NCBI GenBank assembly: GCA_934695425.1
Contig: CAKUVH010000002.1
Span: 124,001-188,000, forward strand
Source: an uncultured Eubacteriales bacterium
GTDB lineage: Bacteria; Bacillota; Clostridia; Oscillospirales; Acutalibacteraceae
DNA: 64,000 nucleotides
Direction: 5' to 3'
How positions within the stretch are numbered: the stretch's first letter is position 1; the number at the start of each line of letters is the position of its first letter. The notes under the pieces were generated by a model. The model did no database searches. It was not told the DNA's origin and saw nothing but the letters and a program-made list of their open reading frames with translations. Below are positions 9,509 through 18,219 of this stretch, piece after piece. Both the position numbers and the translations under genes were made by a program.

Positions 9509-9537
9509 AAGCCTCGGGATTACTTCCCGGGGCTTTG
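9509..9537 (+). terminator. terminator after the decayed adhesin
   Basis: AAGCCTCGGGA pairs with TTCCCGGGGCTT around a short loop, followed by a short T-rich stretch. It is GC-richer than other hairpins in the window, like the adhesin itself. Confidence 0.7.
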
Positions 9538-9671
9538 TGCTGCAGACTATAAGTATTTAATTTTGATTTTAGATTAAAAATATTATATAATTAACAGTTG
9601 TAGGGAACTCATTGTGCAAAAGAGTTCCTATTTTTAAATTAATTTACAAAAATATAATCGGAGTCTAAAAT

Positions 9672-9830
9672 ATGATACATCACGGATTTAAAAAGGGTAA
9701 AAGAGTTTTAGTTATATTAAATACCGGTGAGCACATAGTCGGCAAATTTAAATGGAGCAGCATAAGATCTTCGACGATATACAAAGATAGAATGGCAAAT
9801 CAGCAAGATTATTCCAATGATGATGCTTAG
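9672..9830 (+). CDS. small basic hypothetical protein, 52 residues
   Basis: An ATG at 9672 opens a 52-codon frame starting MIHHGFKKGKRVLVILNTGE and followed by HIVGKFKWSS. The pattern of short strands around Gly resembles small Sm- or KOW-like barrels found as orphan genes in Clostridia; this is only a resemblance. No strong ribosome binding site is visible (AATCGGAG). Function unknown. Confidence 0.4.
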   Translation: MIHHGFKKGKRVLVILNTGEHIVGKFKWSSIRSSTIYKDRMANQQDYSNDDA

Positions 9831-10052
9831 TATATTTTGTGAAATTTTAGTACGGTGTTTCTAATTGTGTTAAAAGTTAATCGATGGGTTTAGATTGAAA
9901 AAATAGTATATTTTCAAACCTTACAAAATTTGTGAACATATCCCAACAATTTTAACAGAAATTTCAACATTTTTAGTTTCTTGGGTAAATCTATGTGGAT
10001 TTTTTTCTCAATTTTTATATGGAGATATTTGGAATTTTTTTAATAAATTAAA

Positions 10053-10081
10053 TTGCCTTTTAGCTGAGCGAATGCTATAAT
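10053..10081 (+). promoter_or_regulatory. strong orphan promoter
   Basis: TTGCCT (10053-10058) and a perfect TATAAT (10076-10081) are separated by 17 bases. No ORF follows, but an intrinsic terminator lies about 115 bases downstream, so the transcript should be a short RNA. Confidence 0.7.
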
Positions 10082-10087
10082 AAAATG

Positions 10088-10232
10088 GTGAACCTCATTA
10101 GTGGTGAGGTCTAGTGAGTGTTTACATTTGTTGTTTGTCTTTACCGGTAGATGAATTGCATTTTATATATTTTCAGTTGGATTTTGGATATTAGAATTAG
10201 CAAGACTTTTGATGGAGTCTTGCTAATTTTTT
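10088..10232 (+). ncRNA. candidate small RNA of about 145 bases
   Basis: The region between the promoter at 10053-10081 and the terminator at 10197-10232 has no start codon followed by a sensible frame. It begins with a hairpin (ACCTCA 10092-10097 with TGAGGT 10105-10110). No known RNA family was recognised by eye; SRP, 6S and tmRNA signatures are absent. Confidence 0.5.
10197..10232 (+). terminator. strong intrinsic terminator
   Basis: TTAGCAAGACT (10197-10207) pairs perfectly with AGTCTTGCTAA (10216-10226) and is followed by a run of T. It ends the candidate small RNA. Confidence 0.85.
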
Positions 10233-10309
10233 GGTCATCGGAATAGGGGAGATTTAAAATTAAAAATCTAGTATTTGATATTTAGAATGAAACAAAGGGT
10301 AGAGTTAAC

Positions 10310-10390
10310 TTTCTCTGGTTGTGGTCAAGATAAGTCACTACTTTGCGGTTATAAACCGCATGATTATCTAGAAAGAATATCGCAGAGAAA
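10310..10390 (+). other. nested three-stem RNA-like structure
   Basis: Three inverted repeats are nested: TTTCTCTG 10310-10317 with CAGAGAAA 10383-10390, AGATAA 10328-10333 with TTATCT 10364-10369, and GCGGTT 10345-10350 with AACCGC 10354-10359. A T-rich run follows. No gene starts within 280 bases downstream on the plus strand. The remainder of 9831-10638 shows nothing further that I can support. Confidence 0.4.
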
Positions 10391-10638
10391 ATTTTTATAT
10401 TTTTATCGTTTGAATGAATCATTTATTATTTGTATGTCATAATTTGATTTTAAAATATCGAATAGCGTGTGTTCTGTATTATAAACTTTCACATAATTTT
10501 CACGGAGATTTTTTCTGATGTTTTGGGTCATTAAAGATAGATAATGTCTGATCTTTTTACATATGTCCTATAAAACAAATTTATATAATGGATATTTGTA
10601 TATAAATGAAAATATTCGAGATTAAATAAACAAAAAAT

Positions 10639-10665
10639 CCGCCGATAATGTTTTCGGCGGAAAAT
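10639..10665. terminator. terminator of the large surface protein gene
   Basis: CCGCCGA 10639-10645 pairs with TCGGCGG 10654-10660. It is a near copy of the hairpin at 449-480, including the flanking bases. Confidence 0.8.
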
Positions 10666-10675
10666 TTATTTAAAA

Positions 10676-12592
10676 TTAAACTATAGATTTTTTCTTCTTA
10701 TTGCTAACAATTATTCCAAATACTATTAACGCACTTACTGCGAATAGGGAATACCATACGAGAATATTGCTTGTGTCTCCGGTTTTAGGAATGCTTGACT
10801 TTTCATAAATTTTTCCGGATTCCTTGACTTCAAAATTTGTACTGGCTTCGCCATCCGTGTATACGAAAGTAATTTTATGTTCGCCTACAGAAAGCGTTTT
10901 AAGATATTCATTTTTCAAAGTTACAACTGTTGAACCTGAAGCAATTGTATAATTTTCTTTATCAACCCATTCATCATCGACCTTAATGCCAACAAATTTT
11001 GATATATCTCCGTCTATACGGAAAGTCAATGTTTCGTCGCTGTTCTGAACCCAGGAACTGTTCGCGCCTTCGATTACTTCATATTCGGTGGCTTCTCCTG
11101 TAGCTTGTGGTGTCATGGTTAGATCGGTGATGACCCACATGGTGTCGTCGGAACCATCGCTCTCATCGCCTTCATAGCGCTTGTAATTCACAAATTCGCC
11201 GTTGATTTTCAGTTTGGTGTCGGGCCCGAATACATAGCGGTCGCCATAAATAGTCGTTACATACACACCATAGTGATAGGTCTTTCCGGCTTCAAAATTG
11301 GTGAATTTGTTTTCATAAAAATTACCGAAGTCTGTAGACATCGCGCCGGTCTTGCTGTCCAGTTCCCACCATTCGCACCGGTACGCATAGTCAGCGCCAT
11401 CGGGCACCTTTCCGGTGAACACTGGCTTATCGCCGTCCTTAAAGCTGACAGTTACATCGTTGATTTCTACCACGTCGATAACGGTCGGCGTACCCGTGGG
11501 TGTCCAATGTGCTTTCAGGGTAATGTCCTTGGTGACATTTTCGTTAAAGGTATATTTTTCTTCCTCCAGGTACCATCCGGTAAAATCATAGCCGGATTTC
11601 TTTGGGTCGGCGGGCTTGACTGCGGGAGCGTTTAGCAGCCTCTGTTCAGGCACAGCACTACCGCCGTCAGAGTCAAAGTTCACAGTGAATTCATTAAAGG
11701 AATAAGGAAATACACCGCAGTCTTCAAAGGTGCCTCCGGTCATTGTGACCACGGCCGTATCGTTTTTGCCGTACACCGCAATGCCACTTCCACCTAAATC
11801 TACTTTGCAGCTTTTTATAGTGCCGCCAGTCATAGTAAAGCGACCATCTTCGTAAATATTCACCGCTCCTCCGTTGTTTCCGGCAGAGCATTTCTGAATG
11901 GTACCGCCATTTAATTCAAAAGTGCCGCGCTGCTTGATAAATACCGCTCCACCGTCATCATCGGCTCTGCAATTACCGATGGTGCCGCCGTTCATGATGA
12001 AGGTGCAACCGCTGCCTATATCCACTGCACCACCGTCATCGATGGCTTTACAATCCATGATGGCACCTCCGTTCATAACAAACTTACCATACTTGATCGG
12101 CGTTTCCGTTACACCTGTGTTGGCTACATCCACGGCACCACCATCTTTTCCGGTAGTGCAGTTTACGATACTGCCGCCTTTCAAGGTTAATGTGCCTCCA
12201 TTGACATTAAATCCGCAGTTTTTGTTTTGTCCATCGATTTTTCCTCCGGTGCCGCTATCCTTCACCGTCAGGTTTCCGTTGCTGCGTATCGTAAATATAT
12301 CCTCACCCGTCGAGCTGTAGCTCAGTGTATACCCGTTAAGATCTAGAGTCACGGTTCGCTCCACATCGAGACCTGTTGGAAGCTCATCGGGATCTTTTGG
12401 AAGCTCTATTGGAAGCTCGATGTTTCCGCCCAGCTTGATCTCCGCACGTTCTGCATTTTCTAATGCCTCCTTCAATTGTGTTGCATTGCTGACTGCTGGA
12501 TCCTCTGCAAAAGCCGGGATCGGCACAAATGAAAGCGCCATGCAAAGTGTAAAGAACATTGCCACAAATTTTCTTGCTAATCTGGTTTTCAT
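10676..12592 (-). CDS. cell-wall anchored beta-helix surface protein
   Basis: 638-residue exported protein. Residues 1-29 form a signal peptide ending AFAED. About 90-290 contain repeats of the form GGTI.NC.A.DDGGAV, a right-handed beta-helix of the pectin-lyase-like type. About 300-370 is a Listeria-Bacteroides (InlB-like) repeat with GYDFTGWYLEE. Next is a module shared with the protein at 486-1922 (VVEINDVTVSFKDGDKPVF). An X2-like Ig segment follows, then a sorting signal IPKTGD, a membrane segment and KKKK. The central part is GC-richer than the ends, which suggests domain acquisition. RBS AGGAGGAAATT supports the ATG at 12592. Likely an adhesin; the ligand is unknown. Confidence 0.88.
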   Translation of the reverse strand: MKTRLARKFVAMFFTLCMALSFVPIPAFAEDPAVSNATQLKEALENAERAEIKLGGNIELPIELPKDPDELPTGLDVERTVTLDLNGYTLSYSSTGEDIFTIRSNGNLTVKDSGTGGKIDGQNKNCGFNVNGGTLTLKGGSIVNCTTGKDGGAVDVANTGVTETPIKYGKFVMNGGAIMDCKAIDDGGAVDIGSGCTFIMNGGTIGNCRADDDGGAVFIKQRGTFELNGGTIQKCSAGNNGGAVNIYEDGRFTMTGGTIKSCKVDLGGSGIAVYGKNDTAVVTMTGGTFEDCGVFPYSFNEFTVNFDSDGGSAVPEQRLLNAPAVKPADPKKSGYDFTGWYLEEEKYTFNENVTKDITLKAHWTPTGTPTVIDVVEINDVTVSFKDGDKPVFTGKVPDGADYAYRCEWWELDSKTGAMSTDFGNFYENKFTNFEAGKTYHYGVYVTTIYGDRYVFGPDTKLKINGEFVNYKRYEGDESDGSDDTMWVITDLTMTPQATGEATEYEVIEGANSSWVQNSDETLTFRIDGDISKFVGIKVDDEWVDKENYTIASGSTVVTLKNEYLKTLSVGEHKITFVYTDGEASTNFEVKESGKIYEKSSIPKTGDTSNILVWYSLFAVSALIVFGIIVSNKKKKSIV

Positions 12593-12641
12593 AATTTCCT
12601 CCTCTTTTAATTTAAAATTTTGTATATTTTGCTCACGAATA

Positions 12642-12669
12642 ATTATACAACAAAAATAAAAATATTCAA
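12642..12669 (-). promoter_or_regulatory. promoter of the large surface protein gene
   Basis: Minus-strand TTGAAT (12664-12669) and TATAAT (12642-12647) with a 16-base spacer. About 75 bases here match the region 2025-2100 upstream of the paralogue. Confidence 0.65.
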
Positions 12670-12804
12670 GTAAATCTGCATTAAAAATTATGTACTTTTA
12701 TTTTTGACCTAATAGTAAAGAAATGTCTAACAAAGTCGGTAAATATGCTCCTCAAATTGCAAATTTAAAATGTTTATTGGACTTGAACTTAAAAAAGTGT
12801 CTTT

Positions 12805-12996
12805 TTGAACTTAACAGACATACAAAATATAGATGATCCATTGGTTCGGCAGATTATGACTTATCGCTACATACATGGCTTTAATTGGCAGAAAATTGCA
12901 TTTAGTGTAGGTGGGTATAATCCTGCTGATAGTCTAAAAAAGAAATTGTATAGATATTTAAAAAATGAAAACTTGTCCCTAAATGTCCCTCTTTAA
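12805..12996 (+). pseudogene. phage late regulator-like fragment
   Basis: About 60 residues containing IDDPLVRQIMTYRYIHGFNWQ and a GGYNPADSLKKKLYRYL ending. This matches the C-terminal sigma-region-4-like part of small phage regulators found upstream of terminase genes. The usual N-terminal two thirds are missing, and a short out-of-frame ORF (MSNKVGKYAPQIANLK) precedes it. It is a prophage remnant. Confidence 0.5.
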
Positions 12997-13055
12997 GTAA
13001 TAAAATGATATTGTAGAAAAATATTTAAGAATTCTTTTTAAGGGTTCTTTTTTGC

Positions 13056-13290
13056 TTTCAAGGAGGAATTCGTTGATATTTCAACGCAAGGCGGAAGTAA
13101 CCGAGATGCCACTTGCTTTGCGGTTTTGCAGTTAATTCTTTATGGTGAAAATCAGCTTTTAAGGAATTTTTTATATATAACAATAAATGGAGGAGGGCAT
13201 ACATTTAATCAATCTATTAAATCAAGAAGATTATTTTACAATTTTGACTGCGACCATGTCGTAATATATAGAGACTTATCGCACAAGTAA
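13056..13290 (+). pseudogene. prophage remnant ORF of unknown function
   Basis: An open frame without a usable start codon encodes EEFVDISTQGGSNRDATCFA and continues to a stop at 13288-13290. Its position between two phage-derived fragments suggests phage origin. I do not recognise the protein. Confidence 0.3.
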
Positions 13291-13474
13291 GCACACAAAG
13301 AGGTTCGGAACCTTCTTTTGGCTATTATAAACGCAAGTTATACGATTTAAGAGGCTATGCAAGCGGTACTCTTTCGTCAAAAAAAGGTTTAGCAACCGTT
13401 GATGAAAACGGAAAAGAAATTATTTTAGATAAATCTTCTCCCGGAAGATACAGACTTATGAATGAAGGAGAAGT
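13279..13474 (+). pseudogene. C-terminal piece of a phage tail protein (tape-measure-like)
   Basis: The frame reads GYASGTLSSKKGLATVDENG followed by KEIILDKSSPGRYRLMNEGE. This is the characteristic end region of Firmicute phage tail tape-measure proteins, where GTLSAKKGLATVDENGPE-type sequences are common. The homology stops at NEGE, and after GAAGGA the DNA becomes integrase sequence in another frame. Only about 65 residues remain of a protein that is normally very long. Confidence 0.6.
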
Positions 13475-14649
13475 ATTTATAAAAGAACTGATGGACGTTG
13501 GTGTGCTAGGTATACATTCAATAATAAACGCAGAGATATAACCGGTAAAACTCAAGCAGAAGTGAAACGCAAGTTAAAAGCTACACTTGCCGAACTTGAA
13601 AAAGCATCAAATATGGGAAATCCGGATTATATTGAAAAACGCAAGACAACCCTTGAAGATTGGCTATATTATTGGTTAGAAACATTTGTAAAACCTACTG
13701 TAAAACCTTCTACATATAGTGGATATGAAAGAGATATCAGAAATCATGTTGTTCCGGCTATCGGACATTACAAAATGAGTGAACTTAACTTGCCTATACT
13801 TCAAGAATTTTTTAATTCTAAAAAGAGAAACTCTATAAATGATAAGACTCCCGGAAAATTAAGTGCAAAAAGTATCAAGAACATCCGTAATATGATGAAT
13901 TATGCTTTTAGAAAGGCACAGGAACATGGTATGCTTCTACACGATATTTTAAGTGGAGTAATTACTCAAACTGTCCCAAAACGTGAAATAAGGGTTTTAA
14001 CACCTATGGAACAAGATAAGTTAATTACAACTGTAAAAGATAATCTTGAAACTTGGCAATCAGGTTTTGCGATTATCTTTGCTTTATTTACCGGAGTTAG
14101 AGAAGGCGAATTATTGGGGCTTAGGTGGATGGATATTGACCTCGATCCTAATAATCCCTTAGTGCGAATAAGACACTCTTTAAGTAGGCAAAAAGATATC
14201 TATAATGAATCAGATAATAATTCTATTCTTAAATTTAGTGAGCCAAAAAAAATAATTCAATTAGAAATATCCCTATTATTAAAGAATTATACAATGACCT
14301 ACTTGAATACAAGAAAATTCAATGTGCAAGAAAAACAGAAAAGGGTAAATCTCAAAAATTGACTGACTTTGTTTTTCCTAATAGGAATTTCACGGCTTAT
14401 GAGCCTAGGGGATTTTTTACTAAGTACAAAGATATTTTAGACAAATGTAAATTATACGATGTAAATGTTCATACTTTAAGACATACTTTTGCAACTCGTT
14501 CATTGGAACATGGTATGGATATAAAAACTCTTTCAAAAATTTTAGGTCATGCCAGACCTTCAATTACATTGGATAGATATGGAAGTTCTCTACCAAATCA
14601 TCAACGTGAATGTATGAATAAGCTTTCTTCAATCTATTTAAACCTATAA
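13472..14649 (+). pseudogene. phage tyrosine integrase, truncated start and one frameshift
   Basis: Tyrosine recombinase that would insert a prophage at an att site. The N-terminal family signature (EGSIYKRTDGRWCARYTF) starts in frame at 13472, but its first residues are lost at the tape-measure junction. A core-binding domain (STYSGYERDIRNHVVPAIG) and catalytic domain follow. Arg is in TGVREGELLGLRW, and HTLRHTFATRS, LGHARPS and DRYGSS supply the His-x-x-Arg, His and Tyr region. A one-base shift near 14265 breaks it: IPIIKELYNDLLEYKK continues in the next frame. The enzyme is probably inactive unless the shift is a sequencing error. Confidence 0.8.
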
Positions 14650-14658
14650 ATTTAATTT

Positions 14659-14818
14659 TGCCCACAGTAATTGTGGGCAAGCTAAATTTACATCTATTTT
14701 TCGGTTTCAAAACTTTCGCTGGTTGTGGGCAAAACTGTGGGCAAAAAGAATATTTTAATTTTTTAAAAATCTCCCTCATATAAAGTAATGGATTTCAACC
14801 GTATGCTTATTGTGGGCA
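14659..14818. repeat. repeated TGTGGGCA sites, probable integrase arm sites
   Basis: TGTGGGCA occurs at 14672-14679, 14724-14731, 14736-14743 and 14811-14818, with an inverted copy TGCCCACA at 14659-14666. The first pair forms a hairpin that may end int transcription. Short repeats between int and a tRNA are typical of arm-type integrase binding sites in attP. Confidence 0.55.
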
Positions 14819-14833
14819 GATTTTTTTGAAAAT

Positions 14834-14867
14834 AAAAAAATAGAATCAAGCCTAAAACCTGATTCTA
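14834..14867 (-). terminator. terminator of the tRNA-Asn transcript
   Basis: On the minus strand TAGAATCA (14860-14867) pairs with TGATTCTA (14841-14848), followed by a run of seven T. It starts 11 bases past the tRNA CCA end. Confidence 0.8.
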
Positions 14868-14877
14868 TCTATCTTTT

Positions 14878-14953
14878 TGGCTCCCCGTGTTGGACTCGAA
14901 CCAACGACCCTGCGGTTAACAGCCGCATGCTCTACCGACTGAGCTAACGAGGA
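14878..14953 (-). tRNA. tRNA-Asn (anticodon GTT)
   Basis: A complete 76-base cloverleaf on the minus strand. Acceptor TCCTCGT pairs with ACGGGGA, the D arm is GCTC/GAGC, the anticodon stem TGCGG/CCGCA encloses CTGTTAA (GTT), the T arm contains GTTCGAGTC, and CCA is encoded. It is bordered by the integrase arm sites. Confidence 0.93.
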
Positions 14954-14981
14954 TTATATAATTTTTTCGGTACTAACTATC

Positions 14982-15025
14982 TTGCGGTTAACAGCCGCAT
15001 GCTCTACCGACTGAGCTAAGGAGGA
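14982..15025 (-). pseudogene. 5' half copy of tRNA-Asn
   Basis: The minus strand repeats the 5' half of the neighbouring tRNA-Asn from the acceptor (TCCTCCT, differing by one base) through the GTT anticodon to CCGCA. It then diverges, with no T arm or 3' acceptor. About 37 bases are identical to the full gene. This fits a remnant of integration or of an unequal exchange at the tRNA. Confidence 0.8.
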
Positions 15026-15102
15026 ATATCTAACATTCACTCGACTATTACATTATAACACATTCCAAAATGTTGTCAACACATTTTTTAAAAAAATTTT
15101 TT

Positions 15103-15177
15103 TGGTGACTCGTATGGGAATCGAACCCATGTTACCGGCGTGAGAGGCCGGTGTCTTAACCGCTTGACCAACGAGCC
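15103..15177 (-). tRNA. tRNA-Glu (anticodon CTC)
   Basis: A complete cloverleaf of 75 bases. Acceptor GGCTCGT pairs with ACGAGTC, the D arm is followed by the anticodon loop CTCTCAC (CTC), the T arm contains GTTCGATTC, and CCA is encoded. It lies upstream of the tRNA-Asn copies on the same strand. Confidence 0.93.
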
Positions 15178-15512
15178 TTACTCACACTATGTTATCACAC
15201 CAAAATCGTGTTGTCAATAATAATATGTGAGTTTTTTATAAAATTATTCATAAAAAATTTATTTATCTAAAAAATAAAATCAGGTTAATAAATCTTCGTA
15301 AATTTTTCAATTAAATTTGCCGGTCTAATTATAGTATGTAATGTCGTAAAACAAAAAATTGCGATTCAAGCTACTTTAAAAATATGTTCATTTTTATAAA
15401 TATTGCTTTAAAATTTAGCGATTTGACAAAAAATTTTTTGAATATATAATTATAATTAAATTTATAGGAAAGGAGTTTCGTTTTATTAAATAATATTTAA
15501 AGGAGAGATATT
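15178..15512 (+). promoter_or_regulatory. promoter region of the secreted glycosyltransferase operon
   Basis: The 335-base gap between tRNA-Glu and the glycosyltransferase holds TTGACA at 15423-15428 and TATAAT at 15445-15450 with a 16-base spacer. A second TATAAT follows directly at 15451-15456. A long leader with AAAGGAGAGATATT precedes the GTG start. Nothing else is recognisable. Confidence 0.7.
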
Positions 15513-18215
15513 GTGAAACGTCTGTTTAGTTTAATTTTTATGCTTTTTAGCTTTTCATTTCTTTCTACTTTAGCGGCAAAAAGCGAGCAAAAACCTAAAG
15601 TATCAATCGTTGTACCGGTTTATGGAGTTGAGCGTTGGCTTCCGGAATGTATGGACAGCCTTATGAATCAGACTTTAAAAGAAATCGAAATTATTTGTGT
15701 AGATGATGGTTCGCCGGACAACTGCGGTAAAATGTTGGATGAGTATGCTAAAAAAGATGCTCGCGTTAAGGTGATACATAAAGAAAATGGCGGTGTGCAA
15801 AGAGCACGTAACGCCGGACTGGATATCGCTACCGGAGAATACATAGCGCTGGTAGATTCAGATGATTATGTTGAGCCTAATACTTATGAAGTAGCATATA
15901 ATTATGCTAAAAAGGATAATGTAGATGTTCTTCACTTTGGCCACAGAACATTTGACGATGGCAAGGATGACCATAAAAATGACCTGGACTTGAGTGATAG
16001 ACCCGTTACTTCACTCAAAGAATATTGGAAAGATGAGTATGGTTATTATGTTTGGGATAATTTATTCAAAGCAGAAGTAATTCAAAAAGACAAAGTAAGA
16101 TTTATACCGGGAATTAGACCTGCCGATGATACATGTTTTACATATTCTGCCATGGGTCGCGTAAAAAGAATAAAGTCAATACCTGCCAGATTTTACAATT
16201 ATAGGATAAGACCTTGTGCGCTTTCCAGAATGACGTCCGCTGACATGTTTATTAACAGTTATAAAATGTTCAAGCACATTTGCGATAGTTGGCGTCAAGG
16301 TAACTGTATAAAAGGTCAAGAAAGTTTGCTTTTGAGTACAGTAATTCGTTGGTCAAAATTATTTCACGATACAAGTTTAGACTACGCTCAAGAGGTTCTC
16401 GATTCTTTCGGAGATGATGTTTACAACGATAAAGTAGTAAGTGAATGTCCGAAATATATTCAAGAGGAAATCGATTGCCTTAAAACAGCTGCAAAATATG
16501 GTAAAATTTCCTATATCGAAGAGGGAATATACAGAATAGCAAGCTCTATGGATAGCGGTAAGGTATTAGATATTTGCGGCGGTTCAAAAGACTGTGCAGC
16601 TAATTTGCAAATTTGGGGATCTAATTTTACAGATGCTCAAAAGTTCAAAGTTACGCGCACTGTCGGTGGAGCGTATAAAATCACTGCATTACATTCCGGA
16701 AAAGCTTTAGATGTAGCAGGCGGCAAGAATGAAGTGGGTACTAATATTTGGCAATACGATATAAATGATTCCGCTGCACAAAAATGGTACATTATACCAT
16801 GCGCTAACGGCTGTTATAAAATTATTTCGCAAGCTAATTTCTTGGCGATGGACATATCCGGAAAGAATGCTAAAAGTGGAGCGAATATACATTGTTGGAC
16901 TCCTTATAATGGTAGTAATCAGAAATTTAAATTTATAAAAGTAGATGATATTAATCGTGAGCCAATCTCCATAGCCATGGCGTCAGATAGAAATTACGCT
17001 TACCCAACTATTGTCTCCATGATATCAATACTTGAAAACAAAGACCCGGATACTAAAATCAATTTCTACATAATGTTATCAGGAAATTTTGAACAGTTAA
17101 TTAAAAACGATATACTTTCTTTGAAAAATAAATATCCAAACTGCAATATAAACCTTATCGACATGAAAGATAAATTATCAGATCTTTACACAAGCGAACA
17201 TTTAACTACCGCAGCCTATTACAGACTATTGTTGCCGGATTTATTACCCGACGTTGACAAAGTATTGTACTTAGATACCGATATAATCGTACAAAAAGAC
17301 TTAACTTCTCTCTTTAAACACAATATAGATAATTTTTATTTAGCAGGTGTAAGAGATGTGGATGTGTGCGGAATAGGAATTCTTAATTGGAAAGCTTCTC
17401 GTAACAATCATGATTTTTACAAACAAAAATACGGTGAAAATACTTATATCAGTAGTTACGTAAATTCAGGAGTACTTTTATTTAACTTAAAAAATATGCG
17501 TGAAAATAATTTGGTTTCTAAATTATTGGATTGTGCCAAAAAACATGATTTCATAAGTCACGACCAATGCGTACTCAATACGGTTTGCTATGGCAAAATT
17601 TTGACTATTTCCAATATTTATAACCATTCTGCGTGGTCAGGTTTGGATGATAATCAAGTTGTTGCGCATTACTGGAGCTGTAAGAAACCTTGGAAAAATT
17701 TAGATTGCTCTCAAGCTGATTTGTGGTGGAAATATGCTGAAAAAGCTCCTTGCTTCAATAAGATACAAGAAAAATATTTACTGCCAAACGGAACATACAC
17801 AGTCTCCAGTTCTTTAAATCATAATAAAGTTTGGGATATAAGATACGCCTCGAAGGAAAATGGCGCAAACTTGCAACTTTGGGATAAAAACAATTCCGGT
17901 GCGCAAAAGTTTAGTATAAAATATATTGGCAGCAAATTATATAAAATTAAATCGAAATGTTCAAATAAAATGATTGATGTTCGAGGAGCGGGAAAAGAAG
18001 AGGGGACAGGCATTTGTCAATATAAAAATAATGATTCGGATGCACAGAAATGGTATATCATTCCATGTGGAGAGAAATTATATAAAATAGTTTCAAAGTG
18101 CAACAATCTGGCGGTGGACGTTGATTCTGCCTGCACCGAAAACGGAACCGGTATTCGGTGTTGGAAATCAAACGGAACGAATGCTCAAAAATTTAAGTTT
18201 AATAGGGTGAGTTAG
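15513..18215 (+). CDS. secreted GT2-ricin-GT8-ricin glycosyltransferase
   Basis: 900 residues, four domains behind a Sec signal peptide (1-23, cleavage near LAAKSEQ). About 28-330 is a family 2 glycosyltransferase with VSIVVPVYG, the DDGSPDN nucleotide-binding loop (about 64) and VDSDDYV (about 114). About 339-482 is a ricin-type beta-trefoil lectin with three QKF/QKW-type repeats. About 485-750 is a family 8 glycosyltransferase with SYVNSGVLLFN and the metal-binding LYLDTDIIV (about 588-590). About 758-900 is a second ricin domain. Such domains use nucleotide sugars, normally absent outside cells, so an exported enzyme implies action in a host compartment (inference). Start is GTG after AAAGGAGAG. 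The secreted mutase gene follows after 4 bases. Confidence 0.88.
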   Translation: MKRLFSLIFMLFSFSFLSTLAAKSEQKPKVSIVVPVYGVERWLPECMDSLMNQTLKEIEIICVDDGSPDNCGKMLDEYAKKDARVKVIHKENGGVQRARNAGLDIATGEYIALVDSDDYVEPNTYEVAYNYAKKDNVDVLHFGHRTFDDGKDDHKNDLDLSDRPVTSLKEYWKDEYGYYVWDNLFKAEVIQKDKVRFIPGIRPADDTCFTYSAMGRVKRIKSIPARFYNYRIRPCALSRMTSADMFINSYKMFKHICDSWRQGNCIKGQESLLLSTVIRWSKLFHDTSLDYAQEVLDSFGDDVYNDKVVSECPKYIQEEIDCLKTAAKYGKISYIEEGIYRIASSMDSGKVLDICGGSKDCAANLQIWGSNFTDAQKFKVTRTVGGAYKITALHSGKALDVAGGKNEVGTNIWQYDINDSAAQKWYIIPCANGCYKIISQANFLAMDISGKNAKSGANIHCWTPYNGSNQKFKFIKVDDINREPISIAMASDRNYAYPTIVSMISILENKDPDTKINFYIMLSGNFEQLIKNDILSLKNKYPNCNINLIDMKDKLSDLYTSEHLTTAAYYRLLLPDLLPDVDKVLYLDTDIIVQKDLTSLFKHNIDNFYLAGVRDVDVCGIGILNWKASRNNHDFYKQKYGENTYISSYVNSGVLLFNLKNMRENNLVSKLLDCAKKHDFISHDQCVLNTVCYGKILTISNIYNHSAWSGLDDNQVVAHYWSCKKPWKNLDCSQADLWWKYAEKAPCFNKIQEKYLLPNGTYTVSSSLNHNKVWDIRYASKENGANLQLWDKNNSGAQKFSIKYIGSKLYKIKSKCSNKMIDVRGAGKEEGTGICQYKNNDSDAQKWYIIPCGEKLYKIVSKCNNLAVDVDSACTENGTGIRCWKSNGTNAQKFKFNRVS

Positions 18216-18219
18216 TTAT

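Noticed and set aside
11273..12320. Plus-strand ORFs of 120 and 140 codons inside the large surface protein gene
   Set aside because: They are antisense shadows of repeated beta-helix codons. They have no ribosome binding site and the proteins are Pro/Ser-rich nonsense.
12700..14877. An intact prophage
   Set aside because: Only a regulator tail, an unknown ORF, a tail-protein end and a broken integrase remain; head, terminase, lysis and replication genes are missing.
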